Positions 1 through 8,607 are shown, counted from the stretch's first letter. The stretch is 64,000 nucleotides of DNA from SIG589 sp964566175 (GCA_964566175.1 CAZMHU010000001.1:1-64000); one strand, 5' to 3'. Notes: a model not told the origin generated them from the letters alone. A program made the numbers and translations.

Positions 1-92
1 TAAGGAAAGCACAAATCCTCAAAAGGTAATAATGGGAACACTTGTGGAGAGTTACAGAGAGATAGGGCGAGTACCTGTTAATCTTCTTTTTA
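1..92. other. Window edge, no gene supported
   Basis: This stretch lies downstream of the lipoprotein gene that ends at 93. I see no hairpin with a T run and no convincing coding sequence. A 29-codon plus-strand ORF could start at 32, but it runs straight into the antisense of the lipoprotein gene and has no family resemblance. Confidence 0.4.
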
Positions 93-671
93 CTAATCCG
101 TCCAGTTCGCGGTATCGGTGAGTGTTACCGCAATCAAAAAATCGTCAACGAAGAAGAAGTCAAGTCGGTATGCGTCATACTTTACCGAAAGATATTCGCA
201 ATTCTCCGAAACGCCGGGAAGAAAATACTGCATATCTGCGGTGGCAGTCCCCTCGGTATATTCCGAAGAAAGTTTCGCCGTTACATCGCTTTTTGTTGTC
301 ATACCGCCGAGTTCAAGTCCATAGGCGTTGCCACCTGTAACCGCAACGACCGAAACGCCGTTGTCTTTTTTGGCTTTCTCATAATAGAACGACGCGTTAA
401 GCGTAACCATACAAACCGCTGTATTTCCTTCAATTTCACTGAGCATTACCTTTGACTCATCTGCGTCTTCATAATCCGCGGGGAAAAGACTTTTAACCTC
501 GTCAATCGAAGTTCCGAGTTTGACTTCGAACTCCGGCACTATGCCCGAAACTGCGTATTTATCAATCTCGCCCTGTTTTTTCTCGGTTACCTTGTCGTCA
601 TCATTATCACCGCAAGCGGCAAGCGACGACAGCATAAACAACGCCAATAAAAGTGATATTACACGTTTCAT
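93..671 (-). CDS. Putative lipoprotein of unknown function
   Basis: A 192-residue protein with a typical lipoprotein signal: two basic residues, a hydrophobic stretch and the lipobox LAAC, with Cys at residue 20. After lipidation and cleavage by signal peptidase II (lspA is at 22144) it should sit on the outer face of the membrane. The mature part starts with an acidic linker and is otherwise a soluble domain I do not recognise. Its start codon overlaps the stop of the upstream nicotinate phosphoribosyltransferase by one base, so the two are very likely co-transcribed and translationally coupled. A functional link to NAD metabolism is not shown by the sequence. Confidence 0.8.
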   Translation of the reverse strand: MKRVISLLLALFMLSSLAACGDNDDDKVTEKKQGEIDKYAVSGIVPEFEVKLGTSIDEVKSLFPADYEDADESKVMLSEIEGNTAVCMVTLNASFYYEKAKKDNGVSVVAVTGGNAYGLELGGMTTKSDVTAKLSSEYTEGTATADMQYFLPGVSENCEYLSVKYDAYRLDFFFVDDFLIAVTLTDTANWTD

Positions 672-2119
672 TATTTTTCCTCCTTAGCGGATATATCACG
701 CAAAAGTTCATAACGTAAATTCCAAAGTTCCTGAGAAAGATCAACATAATAATTATGCGGTTTTTCAAAACGCTTTACTTCGTCCCAAAGATTGTCAACC
801 TGCTTTAGGCAATATTCTTTAATATCACTGACAGCGGGGCTTGTATAAACCTGTTTGCCCTTTTCCATAACCTTAACCTGCAATTTTTTTGCGGTAAAAT
901 TTGTAACGGTTTTGCGTTTCCATGTATATACGGGGTCAAAAATCTCGTACGGTTCGGTATCGTCGATTTTCTCATCATTCAGGGTGATAACATCGGCGAT
1001 GGCTTTGCCGGTTTCGTTATCATAAAGACGCCACGGAATTTTTATTCCCGGCAGAGTTATTTTTTCAATATTTTCGCTGACCTTGATTTTGGGTATAACC
1101 TTTCCGTCCTTTTCGACCGCCGCAAGTTTGTAAACGCCACCGAAAACAGCCTCGCTCGATGCTGTAATAAGACGTTCACCCACACCGAAACTGTCGGCAC
1201 GTGCACCTTGAACGAGCATATCGCGTATTAAATATTCATCAAGCGAGTTTGAAACGACAATTCCGCAATCGGGATAACCTGCATCGTCGAGCATTTTGCG
1301 GCATTTTTTTGTTAAATAGGTTATATCGCCGCTGTCAATTCTGACACCCTTCGGTCTTAAACCGAGCGGTTTTAAAACCTCGTCAAAGACACGTATGGCA
1401 TTGGGTATTCCCGATTTTAAAACATTATATGTGTCAACAAGTAAAACGCAGGAATTGGGATATTTTTCGGCATAGGCACGGAAAGCATCATACTCCGTAT
1501 CGAAGAGTTGAACCCAACTGTGTGCCATTGTACCCGACGGTGCAACACCGAAATCCTTAGCCGACTTTACACAAGCCGTTCCCGCACAACCGCCTATGAC
1601 TGCCGCTCTCGCGCCGTAAACCGCCGCATCATATCCGTGTGCACGGCGAGAACCGAATTCCATAACCGCTCTTCCCTCGGCAGCACGAACTATACGGTTT
1701 GCCTTGGTTGCTATAAGTGACTGGTGATTTATTGTCAAAAGCACCATTGTCTCAACCAAAAACGCCTGCAATGCAGGACCGCGTACAGTCAGTATCGGCT
1801 CGTTCGGAAAAATCGGCGTTCCCTCGGGAACTGCCCAAACGTCACAAGTGAATTTGAAGTTTGCGAGATATTCAAGGTATTCTTTCGAAAAAAGACCGAG
1901 CGAACGCAAATATTCAATATCGTCAGAGGTGAATGAAAGGTTATTAAAATATTCTATAAGTTGTTCAAGTCCCGCCATTATGGCAAAGCCACCCTTATCG
2001 GGAACGCGGCGGAAGAACATATCGAAATAGACCGTTGTATCACGGTACTCACTGTCAAAAAATCCGTTAGACATCGTCATCTCGTATAAATCGAGAAGCA
2101 TTGATAAATCGTTGCGCAT
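671..2119 (-). CDS. pncB: Nicotinate phosphoribosyltransferase
   Basis: A 482-residue cytoplasmic enzyme of the NAD salvage pathway. It couples nicotinate and PRPP, helped by ATP hydrolysis, to form nicotinate mononucleotide. The N-terminus (DLSMLLDLYEMTM), the central GSRRAHG motif and the RIDSGD segment are typical of the family and of the clostridial/Bacillus length class. An AAGGAG site lies nine bases before the ATG, and a near-consensus promoter lies 44-72 bp upstream. It is the first gene of a two-gene transcript with the lipoprotein. Recognition is by family motifs and is firm. Confidence 0.95.
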   Translation of the reverse strand: MRNDLSMLLDLYEMTMSNGFFDSEYRDTTVYFDMFFRRVPDKGGFAIMAGLEQLIEYFNNLSFTSDDIEYLRSLGLFSKEYLEYLANFKFTCDVWAVPEGTPIFPNEPILTVRGPALQAFLVETMVLLTINHQSLIATKANRIVRAAEGRAVMEFGSRRAHGYDAAVYGARAAVIGGCAGTACVKSAKDFGVAPSGTMAHSWVQLFDTEYDAFRAYAEKYPNSCVLLVDTYNVLKSGIPNAIRVFDEVLKPLGLRPKGVRIDSGDITYLTKKCRKMLDDAGYPDCGIVVSNSLDEYLIRDMLVQGARADSFGVGERLITASSEAVFGGVYKLAAVEKDGKVIPKIKVSENIEKITLPGIKIPWRLYDNETGKAIADVITLNDEKIDDTEPYEIFDPVYTWKRKTVTNFTAKKLQVKVMEKGKQVYTSPAVSDIKEYCLKQVDNLWDEVKRFEKPHNYYVDLSQELWNLRYELLRDISAKEEK

Positions 2120-2162
2120 TTAAGCCTACTCCTTGGAAACAAAAATATTATTCTATAATTAT

Positions 2163-2191
2163 ATAATACCCTGCAAAACGCCTATTGTCAA
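2163..2191 (-). promoter_or_regulatory. Promoter of pncB
   Basis: On the minus strand TTGACA (2186-2191) and TATTAT (2163-2168) are separated by 17 bp. The pncB ATG is at 2119. The -35 box is a perfect housekeeping sigma match. It lies just behind the groEL terminator, so pncB is an independent transcription unit. Confidence 0.8.
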
Positions 2192-2193
2192 AC

Positions 2194-2226
2194 AAAAAAA
2201 TGCCTCTGTACGAAACAGAGGCATTT
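2194..2226 (-). terminator. Intrinsic terminator after groEL
   Basis: A 12-bp perfect stem (2198-2209 with 2215-2226) and a 5-base loop, followed on the minus strand by a run of seven T. It begins 11 bp after the groEL stop codon and closes the groESL operon. Confidence 0.9.
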
Positions 2227-2236
2227 TCTGATTTTT

Positions 2237-3877
2237 TTAATACATTCCGCCGGCAGCGCCTGCAGCGGCGGCAGCATTTGCGGCGGCGGTAGCCGGGTCT
2301 TCTTTCTTGTCTGCAACGAGTGACTCGGTTGTGAGTACCATCGATGCGACCGACGCGGCGTTCTGCAAAGCAGAGCGTGTAACCTTTGTCGGGTCAACAA
2401 TACCCGCCGAAAGCATATCGGTATAATCCTCGTTATAAGCATCAAAGCCGTAGTTGACCTTTCCGCTTGAGAGAATTTTATCAACTATTACCGAACCCTC
2501 AAGTCCCGCATTCGAAGCAATCTGGCGAATGGGAGCCTCCAAAGCCTTCAAGACTATGGCAACACCGGTCTTCTCATCGCCGGTTGTTGTTTCAAGCAAA
2601 TCCTTAACAGCGGGAATTGCATTTACAAGTGCAACACCGCCGCCCGCAACAATACCCTCTTCAACAGCGGCTCTTGTAGCCGAAAGAGCATCTTCAATGC
2701 GAAGTTTCTTATCCTTCATTTCAATCTCGGTTGCGGCACCGACCTTAATTACAGCAACGCCGCCCGCAAGTTTGGCAAGTCTTTCCTGAAGTTTCTCACG
2801 GTCAAATTCCGATGTTGTGGTTTCAATCTGTGTGCGTATCTGTGCAACGCGTGAAGCAATAGCCTCTTTGTCGCCTGCACCGTCAACGATGATTGTATTT
2901 TCTTTACCTATCTTAACCTGACGTGCGGTACCGAGCATATCAACGGTAGTATTCTTGAGTTCAAGACCGAGTTCCTCGGTTATAACCTGACCGCCTGTGA
3001 GAACGGCAATATCCTGAAGCATTTCTTTTCTACGGTCACCGAATCCGGGGGCTTTTACGCCGACGCAGGTGAATGTTCCGCGAAGTTTGTTAACTATAAT
3101 GGTGGAAAGAGCCTCACCCTCGATATCCTCCGCTATGATAACAAGTTTTCTGCCCGCTTGAACCAACTGCTCCAAGAGGGGAAGAATTTCCTGTATGTTG
3201 GAAATCTTTTTATCGGTTATGAGAATAAGCGGCTCGTCTATAACGGCTTCCATTTTGTCTGTGTCGGTAGCCATATAGGGTGTGATATAGCCGCGGTCAA
3301 ACTGCATACCCTCAACGACTTCGGAATATGTTTCGGCTGTCTTGGACTCTTCAACGGTTATAACACCGTCGGCAGAAACCTTTTCCATCGCCTCGGCAAT
3401 GAGATTACCTATAACCTCGTCGCCTGCGGAAATTGTGGCAACACGTGCGATATCGTGACTTCCGCTGACTTTCTGCGAGTTTGAAACAACACTTTCAACA
3501 GCGGCGCTGACAGCCTTGCTTATACCCTTTTTAACAACCATCGGGTTTGCACCGGCGGCAACGTTCTTCATACCCTCACAGATGAGAGCCTGTGCCAAAA
3601 CGGTTGCGGTAGTTGTACCGTCACCGGCGGCATCATTTGTTTTAACAGAAACTTCCTTAACAAGTTGTGCGCCCATATTCTCAAACGGATCATCAAGTTC
3701 AATCTCCTTGGCGATCGTAACACCGTCGTTTGTGATAAGGGGTGAGCCGAATTTTTTATCAAGAACTACATTGCGTCCTTTTGGACCGAGTGTAACCTTT
3801 ACTGCGTTTGCAAGTTGGTCAACGCCCGACTGTAACGCCTTGCGTGCTTCCTCGCCGAAAATAATCTCTTTTGACAT
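2237..3877 (-). CDS. groL: Chaperonin GroEL (Hsp60)
   Basis: A 546-residue 60-kDa chaperonin subunit that forms a double heptameric ring and folds proteins with GroES in an ATP-driven cycle in the cytoplasm. The family ATP-binding signatures VTLGPKGRNVVLDKKFG and GDGTTTATVLAQ are present near the N-terminus, and AAVEEGIVAGGGVAL lies near residue 400. The C-terminus ends in an Ala/Gly-rich tail finishing GGMY, a short form of the usual GGM repeats. AGGAGG precedes the ATG. It is 11 bp from groES and shares the CIRCE-controlled promoter and the terminator. Confidence 0.98.
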   Translation of the reverse strand: MSKEIIFGEEARKALQSGVDQLANAVKVTLGPKGRNVVLDKKFGSPLITNDGVTIAKEIELDDPFENMGAQLVKEVSVKTNDAAGDGTTTATVLAQALICEGMKNVAAGANPMVVKKGISKAVSAAVESVVSNSQKVSGSHDIARVATISAGDEVIGNLIAEAMEKVSADGVITVEESKTAETYSEVVEGMQFDRGYITPYMATDTDKMEAVIDEPLILITDKKISNIQEILPLLEQLVQAGRKLVIIAEDIEGEALSTIIVNKLRGTFTCVGVKAPGFGDRRKEMLQDIAVLTGGQVITEELGLELKNTTVDMLGTARQVKIGKENTIIVDGAGDKEAIASRVAQIRTQIETTTSEFDREKLQERLAKLAGGVAVIKVGAATEIEMKDKKLRIEDALSATRAAVEEGIVAGGGVALVNAIPAVKDLLETTTGDEKTGVAIVLKALEAPIRQIASNAGLEGSVIVDKILSSGKVNYGFDAYNEDYTDMLSAGIVDPTKVTRSALQNAASVASMVLTTESLVADKKEDPATAAANAAAAAGAAGGMY

Positions 3878-3888
3878 ATAAAAGCCTC

Positions 3889-4173
3889 CTATTCAACTAT
3901 TGCCAAAATATCCGACTGACGGATAATGCTGTATTCTTCACCGTCAACCTTAACCTCAGTGCCCGAATACTTGCTTGTGAGCACCTTGTCGCCGACCTTA
4001 ACGTACATCTTAACTTCGTTGCCGTCGACAATTCCGCCCGGACCTACCGCAACGATTTCCGCAACCTGCGGTTTTTCCTGTGCGGCGGCAGTGAGAATAA
4101 TTCCGCTTTTAGTGGTTTCCTCTGCCTTTACTGCCTTTGTGACAACTCTGTCAGCCAATGGTTTTATAATCAT
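3889..4173 (-). CDS. groS: Co-chaperonin GroES (Hsp10)
   Basis: A 94-residue co-chaperonin that caps GroEL rings. The N-terminus IIKPLADRVV, the mobile-loop segment around residues 20-30 (EETTKSGIILTAAA) and the C-terminal half VGDKVLTSKYSGTEVK are typical. An AGGAGG site precedes the ATG. It is the first gene of the groES-groEL operon, as in other Bacillota, and sits directly behind a CIRCE operator. Confidence 0.98.
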   Translation of the reverse strand: MIIKPLADRVVTKAVKAEETTKSGIILTAAAQEKPQVAEIVAVGPGGIVDGNEVKMYVKVGDKVLTSKYSGTEVKVDGEEYSIIRQSDILAIVE

Positions 4174-4207
4174 AATAACGCCTCCTGTATGGTTGTGTTT
4201 TTTAGAA

Positions 4208-4234
4208 TTAGCACTTTAAGTCTTTGAGTGCTAA
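4208..4234 (-). promoter_or_regulatory. CIRCE operator (HrcA binding site)
   Basis: Inverted repeat with a 9-base spacer. On the minus strand it reads TTAGCACTC, then nine bases, then AAGTGCTAA. One arm is perfect and the other has a single change from the consensus GAGTGCTAA. It lies between the groES start and the -10 box, the standard place for HrcA repression of groESL. HrcA itself is not in the window. Confidence 0.95.
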
Positions 4235-4239
4235 TTATT

Positions 4240-4267
4240 ATTTTAATCACTTTTTCAAAAAATGCAA
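4240..4267 (-). promoter_or_regulatory. Promoter of groES-groEL
   Basis: On the minus strand TTGCAT (4262-4267), a 16-bp spacer, then TAAAAT (4240-4245), immediately upstream of the CIRCE element. Transcription should start at or just inside the operator, which fits HrcA repression. Confidence 0.65.
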
Positions 4268-4329
4268 TACCTTTTTTGATTTTTTTACAATTTGTTAATC
4301 AACCGATAATAATATATCGCAAAACCGCC

Positions 4330-5259
4330 TTAAAATTGCACGCCGGAGGTGGAAAACTTCTCAAAAGCGCCCTTTGGCAGAACAAATTTCACGGCATTTT
4401 TGATAAGTTCAAAGCGAATTTTCTTAAAATGAAAAATCTCTCCGTCGAGATTTACGGGTGAACTGTGCTCCGCCTCAAGTTCAAGCACAGAGCAAGTTCC
4501 GTGTTTAACATACGGCAATTTTTCGTGCTCGCCGCGCTCATAAAGTTTTAAAAAAGCAGGCACTCTCAGTTTGCTTATCGTTTCGACAAGCAACCAATCC
4601 ATTTTCCTGTCCGTAGGGTCAGCATTGGGAAAGGCCTTGTAACCGCCGCCGTAGGTCGTTCCGTTTCCGCAGGCTATAAACAGTGAATTAAAGCAACCGA
4701 TATACTTGCCATCCACAGTGATTTTAACACGCTCGCCTATTCTGCGCAAAAAGGTTTTGACTATTGAAAGTTTATAGGCAAGACTACCCGACACAAACGG
4801 TAAACGCTTGAAGTATACCATATCATTGCCGACAACGGCATCCATTCCGAGCGAGCATACATTCATACAGTATGTGTCACCGGCTTTTATAACGTCCATA
4901 TCAACCGCTTTTCCGTCAAGTTGCGCGGCAACATCGAAAAAACAATCGGTGTTTTCAAAAACCCTCAAAAAATCGTTTCCCGAGCCACACGGTATTGCCC
5001 CGAAATGCACGTTATCAAAACCGCAAGCACCGTTAAGCACCTCAAAAAAAGTGCCGTCACCGCCACAGGCGAAAAGCGTCACGCTGTCACCCGTTTCAGC
5101 CTCGGCGCGAGCCTTCTCCAGCGCATCTCCTTTTTTATCGGTTATTACGATTTTATATTCCTCATTGCGAAGTGAAAAACAGCGTTCTATTGCGGGCACA
5201 AGTATTTCGACGCCCTTTCCCTTTCCTGCAATGGGGTTAATAAAAAATACGTATCTCAT
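4330..5259 (-). CDS. Diacylglycerol kinase-family lipid kinase (YegS/DagK-like)
   Basis: A 309-residue soluble lipid kinase. The N-terminal catalytic domain carries the family motif FACGGDGTFFEVLNG near residues 63-77 and the GSGNDFLR segment. The C-terminal half is the usual beta-sandwich ending in a conserved glycine-rich loop (ACGNGTTYGGGY). Family members phosphorylate diacylglycerol or related lipids for phospholipid recycling; the exact substrate cannot be read here. AAAGGA lies before the ATG. It follows the THUMP methyltransferase by 7 bp, so both are probably on one transcript. Confidence 0.88.
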   Translation of the reverse strand: MRYVFFINPIAGKGKGVEILVPAIERCFSLRNEEYKIVITDKKGDALEKARAEAETGDSVTLFACGGDGTFFEVLNGACGFDNVHFGAIPCGSGNDFLRVFENTDCFFDVAAQLDGKAVDMDVIKAGDTYCMNVCSLGMDAVVGNDMVYFKRLPFVSGSLAYKLSIVKTFLRRIGERVKITVDGKYIGCFNSLFIACGNGTTYGGGYKAFPNADPTDRKMDWLLVETISKLRVPAFLKLYERGEHEKLPYVKHGTCSVLELEAEHSSPVNLDGEIFHFKKIRFELIKNAVKFVLPKGAFEKFSTSGVQF

Positions 5260-5266
5260 ATTTTTT

Positions 5267-6388
5267 CTATCCTTTAAAGTACATATAATATTGGCATTTT
5301 ATCATTCCGTTATACAACTTGCGGCGTTTGTCGGCCTCTCTGCCGAAATATTTTTCAAACTCGTCGTGCGGACTGATAACAAAATATTTTTTACCCTGTT
5401 CGCGCACAAAACGCTCACCCATTATTTTATAAAGACTCTCCGCCTGTCTTATATCGAGAAGTCGCTCGCCGTAGGGCGGATTTGTTATTGTGAGGGTTCT
5501 GCCCTCGCCGCAGGAGAAGTTTGAAATATCTCCGACAGCCGCCTTAACATATTTCGCCACACCGGCTTTCTTGGCGTTTTGCAAGGTCAGTTCAACAGCG
5601 TGGGGGTCAATATCATATCCCGTTGCGGTAAAATCGATATTATGCAAAATTGCATCCTGCGCACGCATACGCTCTTCCTGCCATACACCGCGCGGAATAA
5701 ACGAAAAGCGTTCCGCCGCAAAGAAACGTCTGAGTCCCGGTGCGGTCTTTGTTGCCATTAAAGCCGCCTCTATCAAAATCGTGCCCGAACCGCAGAACGG
5801 GTCATAAAGTTGCGTATCGGGATATATTCTCGCAAGGTCACACATAGACGCCGCAAGCGTTTCCTTTATCGGGGCTTCGTTTCCGTTACGGCGATATCCG
5901 CGCTTGTGCAGACCCTCGCCCGAAGTATCAATCATAACCGAAACAGTGTCCTTTAAAATCGAAAAACGGATTTTGTGTTCGGGACCTGTTTCGTCAAACC
6001 ACGAGCAACCGTATTTTTCTTTAAGACGTTCAACGACCGCCTTCTTTATTATAGATTGGCAATCCGGTATGCTGAAAAGTTTCGAATTAAGACTCCAACC
6101 GGTAACAGGAAACGCATCGTCCTTGCCGATAAAGTTTTCCCACGGCAACGCACGAACGCCGTCAAAAAGTTCCGAAAAGGTCAATGCAGAAAATTCGCCC
6201 ACACTTATCAAAATGCGCTCGGCAAACCTTGTGCAAATATTTGCGCGGGCAAGAATATTAAAATCGCCCTCAAAGGTAACCCTACCGTTTTCCGCCGCCA
6301 CATTCAAAGCGCCCATTCTTTTCAGTTCGTCAGCCAATATGCCCTCTGTTCCGAAAACGCATATTGCAATATACTTTAAATTTTCCAT
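5267..6388 (-). CDS. THUMP-domain class I SAM-dependent RNA methyltransferase (YpsC/RlmL-type)
   Basis: A 373-residue protein with an N-terminal ferredoxin-like/THUMP RNA-binding region (about residues 1-160) and a C-terminal Rossmann methyltransferase domain. The latter has the SAM-binding DPFCGSGTILIEAAL motif and the catalytic TNPPYGERL, which marks amino (N2-guanine or N6-adenine) methylation of RNA. Related proteins modify 23S rRNA. AGGAGC precedes the ATG. The gene is tightly followed by the lipid kinase, with no evident functional link. Confidence 0.9.
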   Translation of the reverse strand: MENLKYIAICVFGTEGILADELKRMGALNVAAENGRVTFEGDFNILARANICTRFAERILISVGEFSALTFSELFDGVRALPWENFIGKDDAFPVTGWSLNSKLFSIPDCQSIIKKAVVERLKEKYGCSWFDETGPEHKIRFSILKDTVSVMIDTSGEGLHKRGYRRNGNEAPIKETLAASMCDLARIYPDTQLYDPFCGSGTILIEAALMATKTAPGLRRFFAAERFSFIPRGVWQEERMRAQDAILHNIDFTATGYDIDPHAVELTLQNAKKAGVAKYVKAAVGDISNFSCGEGRTLTITNPPYGERLLDIRQAESLYKIMGERFVREQGKKYFVISPHDEFEKYFGREADKRRKLYNGMIKCQYYMYFKG

Positions 6389-6413
6389 TTTTCGCTCCTG
6401 TCTGTTTTACAAT

Positions 6414-6443
6414 AAAAAAGGCAGACATTAGCCGATGTCTGCC
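6414..6443 (-). terminator. Intrinsic terminator after yabR
   Basis: A 9-bp perfect stem (6420-6428 with 6435-6443) and a 6-base loop, followed on the minus strand by TTTTTTATT. It lies just after the S1-domain gene stop and separates the sporulation/division cluster from the methyltransferase gene. Confidence 0.88.
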
Positions 6444-6450
6444 TCTGTTT

Positions 6451-6879
6451 TTATCTTGTGCCGCCGCGGCGGGGACGTCTTGAGTCGGTGTTTTTGCGTT
6501 TAAGGTCGGAGAACTTGTCATCACTTACCTGCTTAAATCTGTTCATCATATCCTCAAACGATGCGGACTCGTCACGACGCTCGGTCCAAACAAAAGAATT
6601 GTCTGGCTTGGGCGGAAGTTTTTGCCTGCGTTCGCCTCGTTTAGGTTCCTGTGCACGCTTAATACTGAGACTTATCTTTCCGTCTTCGCCGATGTTAAGC
6701 ACCTTTGTCTTTACGGTATCTCCCTGTTTTACGTGCTCATTGATGTCGTTAACATAACTCTGAGCAACCTCAGAAATATGTACCATACCGGTTTGATTAT
6801 CGCCAAGGTCGACAAAAACGCCGAAATTGGTAATACCCGTAACCTTTCCTTCAACAATTTCTCCCACTGTCAACTGCAT
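6451..6879 (-). CDS. yabR: S1 RNA-binding domain protein (YabR-like)
   Basis: A 142-residue protein. Residues 1-72 form a single S1 domain (VGEIVEGKVTGITNFGVFVD, HISEVA, VKTKVLNI, KISLSIKR), and the C-terminal half is a basic, disordered tail rich in Arg/Lys. Such proteins bind RNA or the ribosome; their exact role is unknown. Its place after divIC matches the Bacillus order yabO-yabP-yabQ-divIC-yabR. AAGGAGG lies somewhat far (about 14 bases) from the ATG, and a second AAAAGG lies nearer. Confidence 0.88.
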   Translation of the reverse strand: MQLTVGEIVEGKVTGITNFGVFVDLGDNQTGMVHISEVAQSYVNDINEHVKQGDTVKTKVLNIGEDGKISLSIKRAQEPKRGERRQKLPPKPDNSFVWTERRDESASFEDMMNRFKQVSDDKFSDLKRKNTDSRRPRRGGTR

Positions 6880-6925
6880 AAATGCCTTTTTTTCCTCCTT
6901 GTAAACCTCTCAAAATATAATCCGG

Positions 6926-7216
6926 TCAGTTGCCGGAAATATCAACATAAACCTGCTCATCCGCATATACATAACCGAGGCGTTCACGTGCCGCCTTTTC
7001 AATTATCTGAGCCTCTGTTCCGTTCTCAAGCAGACGCTCAAGTTCGGTTATTTTTTGCGACATAACTTTTTTCTGCTCGTTAAGTTCGTTATATTCCTTG
7101 CGCTGGTTTATAAGTTGAACCTGCAAATCGCCGAGTGAATATAAAAGATATACCGACACAACGAGCAACAGCACACGTCTTATTACGCTGTGCTTCTTTT
7201 TTGGTCTGCCGTTCAT
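6926..7216 (-). CDS. divIC: Septum formation initiator family protein (DivIC/FtsB-like)
   Basis: A 96-residue bitopic membrane protein: basic cytoplasmic N-terminus (GRPKKKHSVIRR), one transmembrane segment (LLLVVSVYLLYSLGDL) and an extracellular leucine-zipper coiled coil (QRKEYNELNEQKKVMSQKI), ending in a conserved ERLGYVYADEQVY segment. It is expected to join the divisome FtsL-DivIB-DivIC subcomplex. I chose the ATG at 7216 because the AGGGATGG ribosome site overlaps an alternative ATG at 7225. It lies between yabQ and yabR as in Bacillus. Confidence 0.9.
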   Translation of the reverse strand: MNGRPKKKHSVIRRVLLLVVSVYLLYSLGDLQVQLINQRKEYNELNEQKKVMSQKITELERLLENGTEAQIIEKAARERLGYVYADEQVYVDISGN

Positions 7217-7282
7217 TACAACCATCCCTATAAATCAAATAAAAAATTACAGTAAGATTATACAACAATCAATTTACTGCTT

Positions 7283-7708
7283 TCAAGAGTTTTTTATCGT
7301 TTTACGAAACTTTTTCAAATTTTTTTTAATTTTGCGGCTGATTTTTTCCAAAATATCGTAATTTTTTCGTGAAAGTGCCGCAAAGAACCGCAAAGCCGAC
7401 GTAAAAACAAAAGTCAAAGCCGCAACCGTAATCCTTGAAATCAGCAATCGGAACAACAAAAACCCCGCCGCGATACCCATTAAAGCGTACCCGCGCAGTT
7501 GTCCATTCGTTCGCAACATCAAAAGACAGAAGGTAAAAAAGGTGCATATAACACAGAAAAATATATCCTCAAAGAACACCGCCCAAACCATTCGACGTTT
7601 CGAAAGCCTTGCCGCTTTGAAAAAATCATACAGAAGCGAAAACGCACCGCCGAGTGCCGTCGAAAGTGCAAAAGTTATAACCTGATTTGTATTATCGATT
7701 TCCCACAT
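7283..7708 (-). CDS. yabQ: Spore cortex biosynthesis protein YabQ
   Basis: A 141-residue integral membrane protein with about four hydrophobic segments and a very basic C-terminal tail (KISRKIKKNLKKFRKTIKN). YabQ is needed for spore cortex formation and sits in the outer forespore membrane in Bacillus. The start at 7708 lies just after the yabP TGA. It gives the family's usual short lead-in (WEIDNTNQVITFALSTALGG) and suggests coupling to yabP. The longer frame from 7768 would lie wholly inside yabP and is unlikely. Confidence 0.88.
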   Translation of the reverse strand: MWEIDNTNQVITFALSTALGGAFSLLYDFFKAARLSKRRMVWAVFFEDIFFCVICTFFTFCLLMLRTNGQLRGYALMGIAAGFLLFRLLISRITVAALTFVFTSALRFFAALSRKNYDILEKISRKIKKNLKKFRKTIKNS

Positions 7709-7709
7709 A

Positions 7710-7985
7710 TCATTTGAAAATTCTACCGAAAACCGAACCGCCGCCTTTACGCTCGTCGGTATAGGCAAACGCAGAAACCTTGCCGTCTACGGAAAGGTCA
7801 CCGCTGTCACGGTTAAAACCGGATATGTGAAGTGACTCCCCTTTTATTGTCAGTTCTCCCATTAATGTTACAGTTATAACGGTGTTCTCGTCAAAACTCA
7901 AAACCTCGCTCACTCCCGTAACCGTAATATTTTTACGGTTATCGACTATCACGCTGTGTGAACGGCTCATCTTTTCTTCAGACAT
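7710..7985 (-). CDS. yabP: Sporulation protein YabP
   Basis: A 91-residue protein of the YabP/YqfC family. It begins with the conserved HSVIVDNRKNITVTGVSEV segment and the DENTVITVTLMGELTIKG beta-rich core. YabP takes part in spore coat assembly/forespore encasement in Bacillus. A GGGGGA ribosome site precedes the ATG by a few bases. It is between the S4-domain gene and yabQ, the conserved order. Confidence 0.92.
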   Translation of the reverse strand: MSEEKMSRSHSVIVDNRKNITVTGVSEVLSFDENTVITVTLMGELTIKGESLHISGFNRDSGDLSVDGKVSAFAYTDERKGGGSVFGRIFK

Positions 7986-8041
7986 AAAAATCCCCCTTAC
8001 GCTTCATTTTTATGAAACAGCAAGGAGGGGTATACCGAAAA

Positions 8042-8281
8042 CTATATTATTTTATACATCATCGGCGCATCGTCCTTGCGAACGACCTCGTTTACCGAAA
8101 GCACCTCAACCGAAACCGAACGTCCGGCAAAGACAATATCTATCTTATCACCGATTTTTACATCATAGGATGCGCGTGCCGTTTTTCCGTTCACAGAAAC
8201 ACGACCGCCGTCGCACGCCTCATTTGCAACGGTGCGGCGCTTTATAAGGCGCGACACCTTTAAATATTTATCAAGTCGCAT
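8042..8281 (-). CDS. yabO: S4-domain RNA-binding protein (YabO/RqcP/Hsp15-like)
   Basis: A 79-residue protein made almost only of an S4 RNA-binding fold (MRLDKYLKVSRLIKRRTVA, VNGKTARASYDVKIGD). Close Bacillus homologues (YabO/RqcP) act in ribosome-associated quality control by helping add Ala tails to stalled chains. It is first in the yabO-yabP-yabQ-divIC-yabR series. No promoter is seen between it and the HU terminator, so it may rely on read-through from the HU gene. Confidence 0.92.
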   Translation of the reverse strand: MRLDKYLKVSRLIKRRTVANEACDGGRVSVNGKTARASYDVKIGDKIDIVFAGRSVSVEVLSVNEVVRKDDAPMMYKII

Positions 8282-8298
8282 AAAATCACCGAAAAAAC

Positions 8299-8322
8299 TA
8301 AAAGCCGCAGTATGCGGCTTTT
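8299..8322 (-). terminator. Hairpin after the HU gene, likely partial terminator
   Basis: A 10-bp perfect stem (8300-8309 with 8313-8322) and a 3-base loop; the minus-strand sequence continues CTTTTAGTTTTTTCGG. The T run is interrupted, so some transcripts may continue into the yabO cluster, which shows no promoter of its own. Confidence 0.75.
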
Positions 8323-8331
8323 AAAAATTAC

Positions 8332-8607
8332 TTACTTCGCAATAGCGTCCTTAAATGCCTTTCCCGCCTTGAAAACAGGAGCCTTGGATGCCGCAATCTG
8401 GATAGTTTCCTTTGTGAGGGGGTTGATACCTGTTCTTGCACTGCGCTCACGAACTTCGAATGTTCCGAAGCCTACGAGTGAAAGTTTGTCGCCCTTCTTA
8501 AGTGTATCTTCAACTGTGTCGATAAATGCTGCGAGTGCTGCATCTGCGTCCTTCTTGGAAAGACCTGCCTTCTCGGCAATGGCTGCTACTAATTCTGTCT
8601 TATTCAT
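8332..8607 (-). CDS. hup: HU family DNA-binding protein
   Basis: A 91-residue histone-like protein that bends and compacts DNA as a homodimer. MNKTELVAAIAEKAGLSKKD starts the usual helical body, and the arm region GFGTFEVRERSARTGINPLT is the HU signature. GGAGG lies eight bases before the ATG at 8607; the 13 extra residues of the longer frame have no support. It has its own promoter and a hairpin terminator. Confidence 0.96.
   Translation of the reverse strand: MNKTELVAAIAEKAGLSKKDADAALAAFIDTVEDTLKKGDKLSLVGFGTFEVRERSARTGINPLTKETIQIAASKAPVFKAGKAFKDAIAK

Noticed and set aside
32..121. Short plus-strand ORF of 29 codons at the window edge
   Set aside because: Its second half is antisense to the lipoprotein gene, the ribosome site is weak and the peptide resembles nothing I know.
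7709..7768. Longer start of yabQ at 7768
   Set aside because: The extra 20 residues lie fully inside yabP and do not fit the family; the ATG at 7708 directly after the yabP stop does.
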